In this document: piece after piece, positions 36,167 through 45,796 of the stretch | Layout of the letters: each line of letters opens with the position of its first letter | Position numbering within the stretch: position 1 is the first letter of the stretch | DNA from: Pseudomonas sp. BMS12 | GTDB lineage: Bacteria > Pseudomonadota > Gammaproteobacteria > Pseudomonadales > Pseudomonadaceae | Assembly: GCF_001592875.1 (NCBI RefSeq) | Contig: NZ_LSOF01000003.1 | Location: forward strand, 1-52,913 | DNA: 52,913 nt | Direction of reading: 5' to 3' | Made by a program: the position numbers and the translations under genes | Notes under the pieces: generated by a model | Databases searched by the model: none | The model's input: the letters and a program-made list of their open reading frames with translations, nothing else | Told to the model about the DNA's origin: nothing

Positions 36167-36844
36167 TTAGCGCGCCAGCAGTTGTTCCAGACGGTTGCCC
36201 ACGCGCTGGGCACGGTCGGCGACATCGCCGACCCAGTCGATGATCTGGTAGAGGAACATCACGTCCACCGGAGGCATTTCCTTCTCCAGCTTGAACAGGG
36301 CGCGACGCACCTCGATCTGCAAACGGTCGGTGTCGTCCTCGATACCGTCCAGTTCCTCCACCAGGTTTTCCACCAGCTTGGCTTCACGGCCACCGAAGCC
36401 GGTCTCCAGCAGTTCGTCCAGCTCGTTCATCGCCTTCAGCGCCTGGGCGCTGGCGTCGACAGTGCGCTGCACGAAGGCGCGGATCAGCGGTTGCAGGCCA
36501 GCAGGGATGGCCATTTCGCGACCGAGCATGAGCCCGGCGATGTCCTTGGCTTTATTGGCCACTTTGTCCTGTACACTGAGCAGCTCGAGCAAGTCCGAGC
36601 GCGGCACCGGCAGGAACAGGCTTTTGGGCAGGTTCAGGCGTACGCTCTTCTTGAGCTTGTCGGCTTCCTTTTCCAGACGCACCATTTCCTGCTGTACCCG
36701 AGCAACTTCTGCCCAGTCCTGTGCCATCACTGCCTCGAAGAACGGCACCAGATTGGCAGCACACTCATGCGCCTTGGCGATGTGCTGTTGCATGGGGCCG
36801 ATCGGCGAACGACCGAACAGGCTGACGAAGGGATTGGTTGGCAT
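36167..36844 (-). CDS. DUF47 Pit accessory protein (PhoU-like)
   Basis: A 225-residue, all-helical TIGR00153/DUF47 protein. It begins MPTNPFVSLFGRSPIGPMQQH and shows repeated PhoU-like helices with LEKEADKLKKSVR and a second KLVENLVEELDGIEDDTDRLQ. These proteins are encoded with Pit transporters and are thought to regulate them in the cytoplasm. The promoter must lie in the 103 bases shared with the divergent CYTH-CHAD gene. Confidence 0.92.
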   Translation of the reverse strand: MPTNPFVSLFGRSPIGPMQQHIAKAHECAANLVPFFEAVMAQDWAEVARVQQEMVRLEKEADKLKKSVRLNLPKSLFLPVPRSDLLELLSVQDKVANKAKDIAGLMLGREMAIPAGLQPLIRAFVQRTVDASAQALKAMNELDELLETGFGGREAKLVENLVEELDGIEDDTDRLQIEVRRALFKLEKEMPPVDVMFLYQIIDWVGDVADRAQRVGNRLEQLLAR

Positions 36845-36947
36845 TTAGGGAAGTACCTGCTGGAAAAAGGCCGCAATTATAGGTGGGCTTTGCTCGCCGG
36901 CCAATGCGACACATCGGACAGCAACACTTTTCATCATAGGCGCCGCC

Positions 36948-38315
36948 ATGAACAAAGAAACCGAAATCAAGCTGCGCGCCAGTCGCGAGACCCTCGCCGC
37001 CCTGCGCGAACACCCGCTGCTGAAGAAGCGCAACAAGTCCGGCTGGTCCTCCCACGAGCTGTTCAACCAGTATTTCGACACCCTTGACCGCGACCTGGCC
37101 CAGGCCCGCGTGGCGCTGCGCCTGCGCCGCGACGGCGAGCAGGTGATCCAGACCCTGAAGAGCCGCGGCCAGAGCGTGGCCGGGCTGTCCGAGCGCAACG
37201 AGTGGGACTGGCACCTGAGCAAGGCCAAGCTGGACACCAAGAAACTCACCGACGAGTGCTGGCCGGCCAGCCTGGCCGAGCTGGACAAGAAGCAGCTCAA
37301 GCCACTGTTCACCACCGACTTCGTGCGCGAGAAGGCGGAAATCGCCTGGGGCCGCGGCAAGGCCAAGACCGTGATCGAGGCAGCCCTGGACCTGGGCAAG
37401 GTGGTCGCCGGCGAAGGCGAAGAAGAAATCTGCGAGCTGGAGCTGGAGTTGCGCGAGGGCGAGCCCGCGGCCCTGCTGGAGCTGGCCGCCGAACTGGCCG
37501 CCGACCTGCCGCTGATGCCCTGCGACATCAGCAAGGCCGAGCGCGGCTACCGTCTGTTCGACGCCGCCAGCTACAACCTGAGCCTGCCGGCGCCGCAACT
37601 GCACGCCGAGCAGAGCCTGGATGATGCCTTCTGCGCCCTGGCCTGGCACCTGCTCGGCAGCAGCCAGCGCCTGGCCGAACAATACCGCTTCAACGGCCAC
37701 TGGAAGCTGCTCAGCCAATGGCTGGAAAAGCTGGTGGAACTGCGCGCCCTGCTCAGCAGCCTCGGCCAGGCCGCACCGCGCGCCTCCAGCCATGCACTGC
37801 GCGGAGCTCTGGATGCGCTGCTGGACGACTGGCGCCCGCGCCTGCTGGCCGGCCAGGACAACGACGATCTGCGGCAGAACGCACCGGCGCTGTTCGCCGC
37901 CGAGCTGCAGGGCATTCGCTGGGGCCTGTTCTCGCTGAACCTCTCGCGCTGGTTGCTGGCACGCAGCTGGACGGTCGAGCGCAATGCCCGCGGCAATCGC
38001 CAGGGCGCTGCCGTGCTGGGCAACTGGCTGCCGCACCTGCTCGCCGAAGAAGGTGCCGCCCTGCAGCTCAAGCGCTACCAGCAGCAGCCGGAGGACCTCG
38101 CCGAGCAGCTGCCACGCATCGAGCGCATTCAGGTCTGGCTGCACCTGGCGCGACAGGTCCTGGAGGAGGTACCGGAGGTCGACCGCCTGTATGGGGAAAT
38201 GTGCAAGCTGCACGAACTGGCCCAGCAGCCGCTGAGTCCCGAGGTGTTGGCCGCGCGCGTGGCACAAGCCCATACTGTGGCAACGCTCAAACCCTGGAAG
38301 CTGCTGCTGAAATAA
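36948..38315 (+). CDS. CYTH-CHAD protein (triphosphatase / polyphosphate-binding)
   Basis: A 455-residue protein. The N-terminal CYTH domain (about 1-200) has the ETEIKL (ExExK) signature, the strand LRLRRDGEQVIQTLK and the late EICELELEL metal-binding acidic strand, consistent with an inorganic triphosphatase. The C-terminal CHAD domain (about 215-455) is helical with conserved His/Arg/Lys-rich helices (ALAWHLLGSSQRLAEQY...), associated with polyphosphate binding. Its position opposite DUF47-pit suggests a phosphate or polyphosphate role. Activity on tripolyphosphate is inferred from family. Confidence 0.88.
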   Translation: MNKETEIKLRASRETLAALREHPLLKKRNKSGWSSHELFNQYFDTLDRDLAQARVALRLRRDGEQVIQTLKSRGQSVAGLSERNEWDWHLSKAKLDTKKLTDECWPASLAELDKKQLKPLFTTDFVREKAEIAWGRGKAKTVIEAALDLGKVVAGEGEEEICELELELREGEPAALLELAAELAADLPLMPCDISKAERGYRLFDAASYNLSLPAPQLHAEQSLDDAFCALAWHLLGSSQRLAEQYRFNGHWKLLSQWLEKLVELRALLSSLGQAAPRASSHALRGALDALLDDWRPRLLAGQDNDDLRQNAPALFAAELQGIRWGLFSLNLSRWLLARSWTVERNARGNRQGAAVLGNWLPHLLAEEGAALQLKRYQQQPEDLAEQLPRIERIQVWLHLARQVLEEVPEVDRLYGEMCKLHELAQQPLSPEVLAARVAQAHTVATLKPWKLLLK

Positions 38316-38350
38316 GCTGCTCACCCCGTCATCAGAACAAAGGGAGCTCC

Positions 38351-40135
38351 ATGTCCACCCTCGCCTCGCCGACCCAGGATCGCTGGCTCGATCTCAACGA
38401 CATCCTCCGCGACCTGGTCGCCCAGGGCCGGGTCTCCCAGGAAAGCGCGGAACAGTGCATGGTGCTGCGTCGCGCCTCGGCCAACGCACAGATGCACCCG
38501 CTGGAGTTCCTCGCCGCGCAGCAACTGGACGACCTGCAGCGCCCGGGCAAGAAACACGATCTGGAAGGCCTCACCGTATGGCTGGCCAACCAGTCCGGCC
38601 AGCCCTACCTGCGCATCGACCCGCTGAAGATCGACGTGGCGGCGGTCACCCCGCTGATGTCCTACGCCTTTGCACAACGCCACAAGATCCTGGCCGTGGC
38701 GGTGGACAGCGAGGCGGTGACCATCGCCAGCACACAGCCCTACGTGCACGGCTGGGAAGCCAACCTGACCCACGTCCTCAAGCGCCCGATCAAGCGCGTG
38801 GTGGTCAACCCGGCCGACCTGCAGCGCTTCACCACCGAGTTCTACCGCCTGGCCCGCTCGGTCAGCGGCGCCACCGCCGTGGACCAGAAGACCAGCGGCG
38901 TCGGCAACTTCGAGCAACTGCTCAGCCTCGGCGCCCAGGACCAGGAGCCGGACGCCAACGACGCGCATATCGTCAATATCGTCGACTGGCTGTTCCAGTA
39001 CGCCTACCAGCAACGCGCCAGCGACATTCATATCGAGCCGCGCCGCGAGGCCGGCACCGTGCGCTTCCGCATCGACGGCGTACTGCACAACGTCTACCAG
39101 TTCCCGCCGCAGGTGACCATGGCCGTGGTCAGCCGCCTGAAAAGCCTCGGCCGCATGAACGTGGCGGAGAAGCGCAAACCGCAGGACGGCCGCATCAAGA
39201 CCAAGACCCCGGACGGCGGCGAGGTCGAGCTGCGCCTGTCGACCCTGCCCACCGCCTTCGGCGAGAAGATGGTGATGCGTATCTTCGACCCGGAAGTGCT
39301 GCTCAAGACTTTCGACCAGCTCGGCTTCTCGCCGGACGACCTGCGCCGCTGGGAGAGCATGACCAGCCAGCCCAACGGCATCATCCTGGTCACCGGCCCG
39401 ACCGGCTCCGGCAAGACCACCACCCTGTACACCACGCTCAAGCAGCTGGCGACCGAGGAAGTGAACGTCTGCACCATCGAAGACCCGATCGAGATGATCG
39501 AGCCGGCCTTCAACCAGATGCAGGTGCAGCACAACATCGACCTGACCTTCGCCAGCGGCGTGCGCGCACTGATGCGCCAGGACCCGGACATCATCATGGT
39601 CGGCGAAATCCGCGACCTGGAGACCGCTGAGATGGCCATCCAGGCGGCGCTCACCGGCCATCTGGTACTGTCCACCCTGCACACCAACGATGCGCCCAGT
39701 GCCATCAGCCGCCTGCTCGAACTGGGCGTGCCGCACTACCTGCTCCGGGCCACCGTGCTGGGCGTGATGGCCCAGCGCCTGGTGCGCACCCTGTGCCCGC
39801 ACTGCAAGGCACCGGTGGAGCTCGAAGAGGCGGACTGGCAGAGCCTGACCAAACCCTGGAGCTCGCCACTGCCAACCCAGGCACACCGTGCCGTGGGTTG
39901 CCTGGAGTGCCGCGACACCGGCTACCGCGGCCGTGCCGGGGTCTACGAGATCATGCTGCTGAACGACGCAATCAAACCGTTGATCACCGCCGACACCGAC
40001 CTCATCGCCCTGCGCCGCGCGGCGTTCAAGGACGGCATGCGCAGCCTGCGCCTGTCCGGCGCGCAGAAGGTTGCCGCCGGCCTGAGCACCATCGAGGAAG
40101 TGTTGCGGGTCACCCCGCAGAGCGAGCAGAAGTAG
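38351..40135 (+). CDS. GspE/PilB-family secretion ATPase (orphan)
   Basis: A 594-residue T2SS/T4P-type assembly ATPase. The N1/N2 region is at about 1-200. Walker A is GPTGSGKT (349-356), the Asp box is TIEDPIEMIEPAFNQMQV, Walker B is DIIMVGEIRDLETAE and the His box LSTLHTNDAPSAISRL. A zinc tetracysteine (CPHC...CLEC) follows at about 480-520. GGGAG is 5 bases before ATG 38351. No other secretion or pilus genes are adjacent, so its apparatus is unknown; pilT/pilU lie about 33 kb away in this window. Confidence 0.9.
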   Translation: MSTLASPTQDRWLDLNDILRDLVAQGRVSQESAEQCMVLRRASANAQMHPLEFLAAQQLDDLQRPGKKHDLEGLTVWLANQSGQPYLRIDPLKIDVAAVTPLMSYAFAQRHKILAVAVDSEAVTIASTQPYVHGWEANLTHVLKRPIKRVVVNPADLQRFTTEFYRLARSVSGATAVDQKTSGVGNFEQLLSLGAQDQEPDANDAHIVNIVDWLFQYAYQQRASDIHIEPRREAGTVRFRIDGVLHNVYQFPPQVTMAVVSRLKSLGRMNVAEKRKPQDGRIKTKTPDGGEVELRLSTLPTAFGEKMVMRIFDPEVLLKTFDQLGFSPDDLRRWESMTSQPNGIILVTGPTGSGKTTTLYTTLKQLATEEVNVCTIEDPIEMIEPAFNQMQVQHNIDLTFASGVRALMRQDPDIIMVGEIRDLETAEMAIQAALTGHLVLSTLHTNDAPSAISRLLELGVPHYLLRATVLGVMAQRLVRTLCPHCKAPVELEEADWQSLTKPWSSPLPTQAHRAVGCLECRDTGYRGRAGVYEIMLLNDAIKPLITADTDLIALRRAAFKDGMRSLRLSGAQKVAAGLSTIEEVLRVTPQSEQK

Positions 40136-40161
40136 CGACGGGGGTGCAGCCGCCCCTGCTC

Positions 40162-40878
40162 TCAACTCTTCTTGGCGAGCAGGCGCTGAGTGGTCTGGGC
40201 CAGGCGCGGCGACTTGCAGGCCAGCAGCGCCGAACGGCTCAACCAGCGTGGGTCGGAGTGCCAGGCGAGCAGGAATTGCCCGCCCTTGAGCTTGTCCACC
40301 ACCATGCGCGCCACTTCCGGGCGCACCGCCGGACAGCCCAGGCTCCGACCGATGCGGCCCTGGCTGCGCACCAGGCTGGGGTTCACATAGCTGGCACCGT
40401 GGATGACGATGGCGCGCTCGCGGGCCAGGTCATTCAGACCCGGCTCCAGGCCGTCCATGCGCAGGGAATAGCCGTGTTTGCCACGGTAGCTTTCGGCAGT
40501 GCGATACAGGCCCAGGCTGGTCTGGAAGCTGCCCAGGCGATTGGAGAACTGGCTGGCGAAGTTCTCGCCGGACAGGCGCCCATGAGCCACATAGTCGCGC
40601 AGCAGCAGGCGCTTGGTTTGCAGGTCGAAGATCCACAGACGCTTCGCGGTGGAAGGCTGCGAATAGTCGATTACGGCCAGGCGGCGCGCCGGCTGGGCGC
40701 CGTGGTTGACCGCGCACTGCATGGCCGCCACCGCATCGCTCAGGGCTTGAGGGTTGAGGCCCGAAGCCACCTGGGAGAGGTCCTTGACCAGGGAATCATT
40801 CTGCGAAGTTGCCGCCATCAGCGGCGCGGCACACAGCCACATTCCTGCCAGACAGAGCAGGCCCAGTCGTCCAAACAT
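40162..40878 (-). CDS. Murein L,D-transpeptidase catalytic domain protein (YkuD_2-like)
   Basis: A 238-residue secreted protein with a signal peptide MFGRLGLLCLAGMWLCAAPLMAA-like (hydrophobic core about 5-20). The catalytic region has HGASYVNPSL, then SLGCPAV with the nucleophilic Cys, matching the L,D-transpeptidase_2 group. GKHGYSLRMDGLEPGLND is also typical. The start at 40878 is chosen so that the signal peptide is N-terminal; ATG 40902 would add eight residues and also lacks a convincing ribosome site. It is divergent from the YcbB-like transpeptidase and likely acts on peptidoglycan in the periplasm. Confidence 0.85.
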   Translation of the reverse strand: MFGRLGLLCLAGMWLCAAPLMAATSQNDSLVKDLSQVASGLNPQALSDAVAAMQCAVNHGAQPARRLAVIDYSQPSTAKRLWIFDLQTKRLLLRDYVAHGRLSGENFASQFSNRLGSFQTSLGLYRTAESYRGKHGYSLRMDGLEPGLNDLARERAIVIHGASYVNPSLVRSQGRIGRSLGCPAVRPEVARMVVDKLKGGQFLLAWHSDPRWLSRSALLACKSPRLAQTTQRLLAKKS

Positions 40879-40991
40879 GCAATTACTACCTCTAAAAAGC
40901 ATGTGCCCCGGACGTCCTGTCACTAAATCCGACCTCGACCCACCTATACTTGTTGGTGTTGTGGCGCCCGCTATCGCGCGCGCACTGAGCC

Positions 40992-42557
40992 ATGGATTGG
41001 AGCAGTATTTTGTTCAAAAAATGTGCATCCTACCCGAGCATTGTCTTGCTCACCTTACCGCTGGTCGCTCACGCCATCGAGGTGCCGGTCGACCAGCTCC
41101 CGCTACAGGCGCCGCCTGCACCATTGTGCGCGCCTCTAGAAAGCAGCCTAGACGATTCCACGCGCCAGTTGCTGAGCGACTTCTATCAGTTGCGCAACGG
41201 CCAGCCTGCCTGGCGCGACCCTGCCCAGCGCCACCAGTTGAGTGAGCAGCTGGCGCAACTGGCCGACGACGGCCTCAATCCCGCCGACTACCCCCTCAGT
41301 GACGCCGAGGACGACTGCGCCGAGCTGCAGGCCAGCCACAGCTACCTGCAGGCATTGCTGCACCTGCGCCGTGGCCGCCTGCCGCCGACCCGCCAGGAAG
41401 CGGTCTGGCATGCCGCCGAGGACGTGCGCGCCGATCCCCGGCTGGCCGTACTCTCCATCGCCAATGCGCAAACCGATATCGCCGGTGCCTTTGCCGCCGC
41501 CCGCCCGCAACTCACCCAGTACAGCCTGCTGCGCACGGCCTATGCCGCGGCGCGCCTGCAACCACCGGCACAGTGGCAACCGCTGCCCGCGGGGCGCCTG
41601 CTGAAGCCCGATGGTGCCGACGAACGCGTCCCTCTGCTGCGCAGCCGCCTGGCCGCCGAAGGCTACCTGACGGAGCTGCCCGCCGAGGCCGACAGCCGCT
41701 TCGACCCTGCCACCGTGGCCGCCCTGCAGAGTTTCCAGGAACGCCACGGCCTCAAGCCGGACGGCATCCTCGGCCCCGCCAGCCTCGGTGAACTGAACGT
41801 CGACGCCCTGACCCGCCGCGAGCAACTGCGTGCCAACCTGGAGCGCCTGCGGCGGTTGGCCGACGACCTGGCGCAGGCCAGGGTGCTGATCAATGTCGCC
41901 GGCGCCGAGTTGCGCGTCATCGAGGACGGTACCGAGGCCTGGCGTACCCGCACCCAGGTCGGCCGCCCGGAGCGCGAGACGCCGCTGCTGGCGGCCCGCA
42001 TCGAGCGCCTGACCCTCAACCCGACCTGGACCGTGCCGCCGACCATCCTGCGCGAGGACAAGCTGCCCGCCATTCGCGCCGATATCGGCTACCTCGACCA
42101 GCACGAGATGAGCGTGTACGACCGCGCCGGCAATCGCCTCGACCCGGAGCAAATCGACTGGGATCGCCCCGGCGCCATCCTGTTGCGCCAGGCGTCCGGC
42201 AGCCGCAACCCGCTGGGACGCGTGGCACTGCGCTTCAACAACCCCTTCTCGGTGTACCTGCACGACACCCCCAGCCAGGCCCTGTTCGACAAGTCGCCAC
42301 GGGTTTTCAGCTCCGGCTGCGTGCGTGTCGAGGCGGTGGACAACCTGCTCGCCTGGCTGCTGGCGCCCGATGACCTGGCCACCGTGCAAGCCCGCATCGC
42401 CACGGGCAAAACCCAGACCTACCGACTGCCGCAACCGGCGCCGCTGCTGATCGCCTACTGGACGGTGGAAGCCGACGCCGGCGGCGGCCTGCGCTACCTG
42501 CCGGACATCTACAACCGCGACCCGGCGCTGATCGCTGCCCTGGCCACGGCCCCCTGA
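40992..42557 (+). CDS. YcbB/LdtD-type L,D-transpeptidase
   Basis: A 521-residue periplasmic peptidoglycan enzyme with an N-terminal hydrophobic signal (about 15-28). It has a helical scaffold region (50-200), a peptidoglycan-binding domain (about 210-275; ATVAALQSFQERHGLKPDGILG) and a YkuD catalytic domain (about 300-480). The catalytic H424 lies in VYLHDTPS and C443 in FSSGCVRVE. ATPILR-type TVPPTILREDKLP is also YcbB-like. The 68 bases upstream are shared with the reverse transpeptidase. Confidence 0.92.
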   Translation: MDWSSILFKKCASYPSIVLLTLPLVAHAIEVPVDQLPLQAPPAPLCAPLESSLDDSTRQLLSDFYQLRNGQPAWRDPAQRHQLSEQLAQLADDGLNPADYPLSDAEDDCAELQASHSYLQALLHLRRGRLPPTRQEAVWHAAEDVRADPRLAVLSIANAQTDIAGAFAAARPQLTQYSLLRTAYAAARLQPPAQWQPLPAGRLLKPDGADERVPLLRSRLAAEGYLTELPAEADSRFDPATVAALQSFQERHGLKPDGILGPASLGELNVDALTRREQLRANLERLRRLADDLAQARVLINVAGAELRVIEDGTEAWRTRTQVGRPERETPLLAARIERLTLNPTWTVPPTILREDKLPAIRADIGYLDQHEMSVYDRAGNRLDPEQIDWDRPGAILLRQASGSRNPLGRVALRFNNPFSVYLHDTPSQALFDKSPRVFSSGCVRVEAVDNLLAWLLAPDDLATVQARIATGKTQTYRLPQPAPLLIAYWTVEADAGGGLRYLPDIYNRDPALIAALATAP

Positions 42558-42608
42558 CGACATACAACAGATGCCTGGCCAGGCCAGGCGCCCACAGGAG
42601 TTAGTGCA

Positions 42609-43535
42609 ATGGAAATAGGTGGATTCATCTTCGTCTTCGTCGGCCTCGCCGTGGCCATCGTGTTCATGGGCTTCAAGGTGGTGCCGCAGGGCTACCAGTG
42701 GACGGTGGAGCGTTTCGGCCGCTACACCACCACCCTCAAGCCGGGCCTCAACATCATCGTGCCGGTGATGGACCGCATCGGGCGCAAGCTCAACGTGATG
42801 GAAAACGTGCTGGATATCCCGCCCCAGGAGGTCATTACCGCCGACAACGCCACGGTACAAATCGACGCCATCTGCTTCTTCCAGATCATCAACTCGGCGC
42901 AGGCGGCCTACGAGGTCAACAACCTCGAACACGCCATCCGCAACCTGGTGATGACCAATATCCGCACCGTGCTCGGTTCCATGGAGCTGGACGCCATGCT
43001 CGGCCAGCGCGATGCCATCAACGAGCGCCTGCTGCGCACCGTGGATGAGGCCACAGCGCCCTGGGGCATCAAGATCACCCGCATCGAGATCAAGGACATC
43101 AGCCCACCCGCCGACCTGATGGCCGCCATGTCCGGGCAGATGAAGGCCGAGCGCATCAAGCGTGCGCAGATCCTCGAAGCCGAGGGCCTGCGCGCCGCCG
43201 CCATCCTCACCGCCGAAGGGCAGAAGCAGGGCGATATCCTCAAGGCCGAAGGCCAGCGCCAAGCCGCCTTCCTCGAAGCCGAGGCACGCGAGCGCGCAGC
43301 ACAGGCGGAAGCCGAGGCCACACGCATGGTCTCCGAGGCCATCGCCGCCGGTAACGTGCAGGCGGTCAACTACTTCGTCGCGCAGAAGTACATCGAGGCA
43401 CTGGGCGAGCTGGCCAGCGCCGACAACAGTAAGGTAATCCTGATGCCGCTGGAGGCCAGCCAGGTGATCGGCGCGGTCGGCGGTATCGGCGAAATCGTCA
43501 AGGCCACCTTCGGCAAGGATGGCCAGCAAGCATGA
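42609..43535 (+). CDS. SPFH/stomatin-family membrane protein (QmcA-like)
   Basis: A 308-residue protein with one N-terminal membrane helix (about 5-24). It has an SPFH domain (about 25-190: [39 protein letters not shown]), then an Ala/Glu-rich coiled coil (190-250: [16 protein letters not shown]) and an assembly tail. Such proteins form large inner-membrane rings. AGGAG lies 8 bases before the ATG. The gene overlaps the NfeD gene by 4 bases, the usual SPFH-NfeD pairing. Confidence 0.94.
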   Translation: MEIGGFIFVFVGLAVAIVFMGFKVVPQGYQWTVERFGRYTTTLKPGLNIIVPVMDRIGRKLNVMENVLDIPPQEVITADNATVQIDAICFFQIINSAQAAYEVNNLEHAIRNLVMTNIRTVLGSMELDAMLGQRDAINERLLRTVDEATAPWGIKITRIEIKDISPPADLMAAMSGQMKAERIKRAQILEAEGLRAAAILTAEGQKQGDILKAEGQRQAAFLEAEARERAAQAEAEATRMVSEAIAAGNVQAVNYFVAQKYIEALGELASADNSKVILMPLEASQVIGAVGGIGEIVKATFGKDGQQA

Positions 43536-43978
43536 TCGAGTACCTGCAGCACCTGTCGTTCTGGGACTGGCTGGCCTTCGCCGCCGTTCTGCTGATCCTC
43601 GAAGTGTTCGGCGCCGGTGGCTACCTGCTGTGGATCGGCATGGCCGCCGCCGGCGTCGGCGTGCTCACCTACCTGTTCCCGGAGTTGCCCTGGGCCTGGC
43701 AGTTCCTGGTCTTCGCCCTGCTCTCGGTACTCACCGCGGTGTTCTGGTGGCAACGCCAGCGCAGCGCCAGCAAGCTCTCCGACGTACCCGGGCTGAACAA
43801 CCGCGGCAGCGAGCTGATCGGCCGCAGCTTCGTGCTGCACGAGGCCATCGTCGGCGGGCGCGGCAAGATCAAGGCCGGCGACAGCCTGTGGCTGGTCAGC
43901 GGGCCGGACCTGCCTGCCGGCAGCAGCGTACGAGTAACCGGCCAGGATGGCGTGATCCTCAAGGTCGAACCGCTCTGA
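43532..43978 (+). CDS. NfeD-family membrane protein
   Basis: A 148-residue protein with two or three membrane helices (about 8-75) and a C-terminal OB-fold soluble domain (about 85-148; [35 protein letters not shown]). It corresponds to the short NfeD form without the serine protease domain. It overlaps the SPFH gene by four bases and probably forms a complex with that protein. Confidence 0.92.
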   Translation: MIEYLQHLSFWDWLAFAAVLLILEVFGAGGYLLWIGMAAAGVGVLTYLFPELPWAWQFLVFALLSVLTAVFWWQRQRSASKLSDVPGLNNRGSELIGRSFVLHEAIVGGRGKIKAGDSLWLVSGPDLPAGSSVRVTGQDGVILKVEPL

Positions 43979-44615
43979 AACCCAGCGTTATCGTACAACC
44001 TTGAAAAATGGCGACAGCACTCGGCTGTCGCCCCCCCTTCGTCCAGCACGATAACGCCAAGGTCACCGTCCGTCTGCGCAACGACTACAGCCAAGCTGTC
44101 GAAAACCGAACTGAGATCGCTGCACGGTTTGCCGCGCCCCTGCTCGCTGACGCAGACCTTCCCGGGCGCGCAGCTCTCCGCCAGCGAGATCGCCGGCCTA
44201 CCCGAGACAAACCGCTACGCCAGCGACAGCAACATCCATACCGCCGGCCGTGACGACGCCGAGGAGTGGGGCCGCGAAAGCAGCGGGCCTACACCGTACA
44301 AAGCGATGCGCCAAAAGCCTCAACGTGAAACGGTGTAACTCCGGCGTCCGCACCGACGAGGGCCCTGGTCTGCTGGGGAACAGCCTGATCATCAGCCACC
44401 CGCTGAATATCCTGTAATCCGCACAACCCGCCTCACGCACGCACCGCACGGGACGTCAGGTGATGCTTTTGCTCGGCTGCCCAGGGAGTCCTGCGGGCAC
44501 GCCGCTTGGCCGGGCGTATTTTTTTACGCCGCCCGGCTGCCTGGTCGACTACCATCGAACCCGTACTTAATGGGAGCGATATGGCAGCAGGTCTGCCACC
44601 AGTTCGGAACGATCC
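43979..44615. other. 637-base stretch without a recognisable gene
   Basis: This gap between nfeD and the GGDEF gene starts with a GC hairpin (see separate entry). Its middle (about 44040-44340) has coding-like base composition; frames of 81 and 69 codons overlap on the forward strand. Neither has a good ribosome site or a recognised family, and similarity-like segments switch frame, suggesting a decayed gene. The part from about 44345 to 44570 has no frame worth calling; 44515-44535 contains a T/C-rich tract. Confidence 0.5.
44010..44032 (+). terminator. Terminator-like hairpin after the SPFH-NfeD pair
   Basis: GGCGACAGC-ACTCG-GCTGTCGCC forms a perfect 9-bp stem preceded by AAAAAT. It is followed by a C-run and CTTC, not by T, so termination strength is uncertain. 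Confidence 0.5.
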
Positions 44616-45695
44616 ATGTCCAAGCCCCGCCACAGTCCAGGTAGAGACAGCCGCCAAACAGGCCTGGAAGACAGTGCCCGGCGTTCGCTGGTAAGCCTGA
44701 TCTTCGCCTCTACCGGGCTGACCATCGGCGGCTTCTCCCTGCTGCAATTCAGCGCGGGCAATAGCCTGTTCGCCAGCCTCGAACTGCTGGGCTGCGCTGC
44801 GTTGCTGGGCGCCTCGCGCTGGATCTACCGCACGCCGAACCTGGAACTGTGGATCTACCTGTACCTGATTCCGACCTGCGCCTTCCTGGTCTACATCACC
44901 CTGATGCCGGAGGCCTCGGCCAGCGCCTTCGTCTGGACCTACCTGATCCCCCTGCTCTCCTACCTGCTGCTGGGCAAGCGCCGCGGCCTCCAACTGGCCT
45001 GGCCTTACATGTGCGGCGCCCTGCTGCTGTACTACTGGCGCTTCCCGCTGCCGCAGAGCGCCCATGAACTGATCGACGCCGGCAACGCGATTCTCTGCGG
45101 TGCGCTGATCATGGTCTTCGTCCACCTCTACGAAACCCGTCGCGCCATCACCTACTCGCAACTGGAATACCAGGCGCAGACAGACCCGCTGACCGGCACC
45201 GCCAGCCGTGGCCATTTCAAGCAGGAACTGCTACGCGGCCTGCAGGAAGCCAAACGCAGTGACAGCCCGTTGGTACTGGTACTGATGGATATCGACCATT
45301 TCAAGAACGTCAACGACCGCTGGGGCCACGACGCCGGCGACCATGCCCTGCGCCACATCTGCGAACTGCTGCTGGAGCGCCTGCGCGTCACCGACAGCCT
45401 GGGTCGGCTCGGCGGCGAGGAGTTCGGCCTGTTGCTGCGCAGCACCGACCTCGACAGCGCCAAACCGCTGGTGGAGTCGCTGCGCGAGCTGATCAGCCAG
45501 AACCCGCTGGACTACCGCGGCCAGCAGATTGCCCTGTCCGCCACCTTCGGCCTGGCCCAATGGCCGTTTGACGGCCGCACACCCGACGAGCTTTACCGTT
45601 GTGCCGACGGCCGCCTGTATGCCGGCAAGCAGGAGGGGCGCAACTGCCTGGTCAGCGCTGATCGAGAGATACGGATCTCGACCACGCTGCCCTGA
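44616..45695 (+). CDS. Membrane-anchored diguanylate cyclase
   Basis: A 359-residue protein with about six hydrophobic helices (25-180), then a GGDEF domain (about 190-345). The catalytic motif is GGEEF (266-270), with an RVTD inhibitory site five residues before it, so it should make cyclic-di-GMP and feel product inhibition. The usual DPLTGLxNR is DPLTGTASRG. ATG 44616 has only a weak GGA upstream. The membrane domain is not a named sensor I can identify. Confidence 0.88.
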   Translation: MSKPRHSPGRDSRQTGLEDSARRSLVSLIFASTGLTIGGFSLLQFSAGNSLFASLELLGCAALLGASRWIYRTPNLELWIYLYLIPTCAFLVYITLMPEASASAFVWTYLIPLLSYLLLGKRRGLQLAWPYMCGALLLYYWRFPLPQSAHELIDAGNAILCGALIMVFVHLYETRRAITYSQLEYQAQTDPLTGTASRGHFKQELLRGLQEAKRSDSPLVLVLMDIDHFKNVNDRWGHDAGDHALRHICELLLERLRVTDSLGRLGGEEFGLLLRSTDLDSAKPLVESLRELISQNPLDYRGQQIALSATFGLAQWPFDGRTPDELYRCADGRLYAGKQEGRNCLVSADREIRISTTLP

Positions 45696-45720
45696 AGGGA
45701 CGCTTGCTGCTGGCGGTGCT

Positions 45721-45782
45721 TAGTGGGGCAGGTTTAACCGCGATCAATAGGCTCGCATCGCGGCCAAACCCGCTCCCCACAT
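45721..45782. repeat. REPIN
   Basis: TAGTGGGGCAGGTTTAACCGC faces the inverted arm ATCGCGGCCAAACCCGCTCC, forming a pair of Pseudomonas-type REP hairpins around AATAGGCTC. It lies just after the GGDEF gene and before the tctA remnant. Confidence 0.8.
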
Positions 45783-45796
45783 ACACGCAACTCGGC

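Noticed and set aside
44008..44338. Two short forward frames (44008-44253 and 44129-44338) as genes
   Set aside because: They overlap in different frames, lack ribosome sites, and show no recognised family; they are better described as part of an unexplained or decayed stretch.
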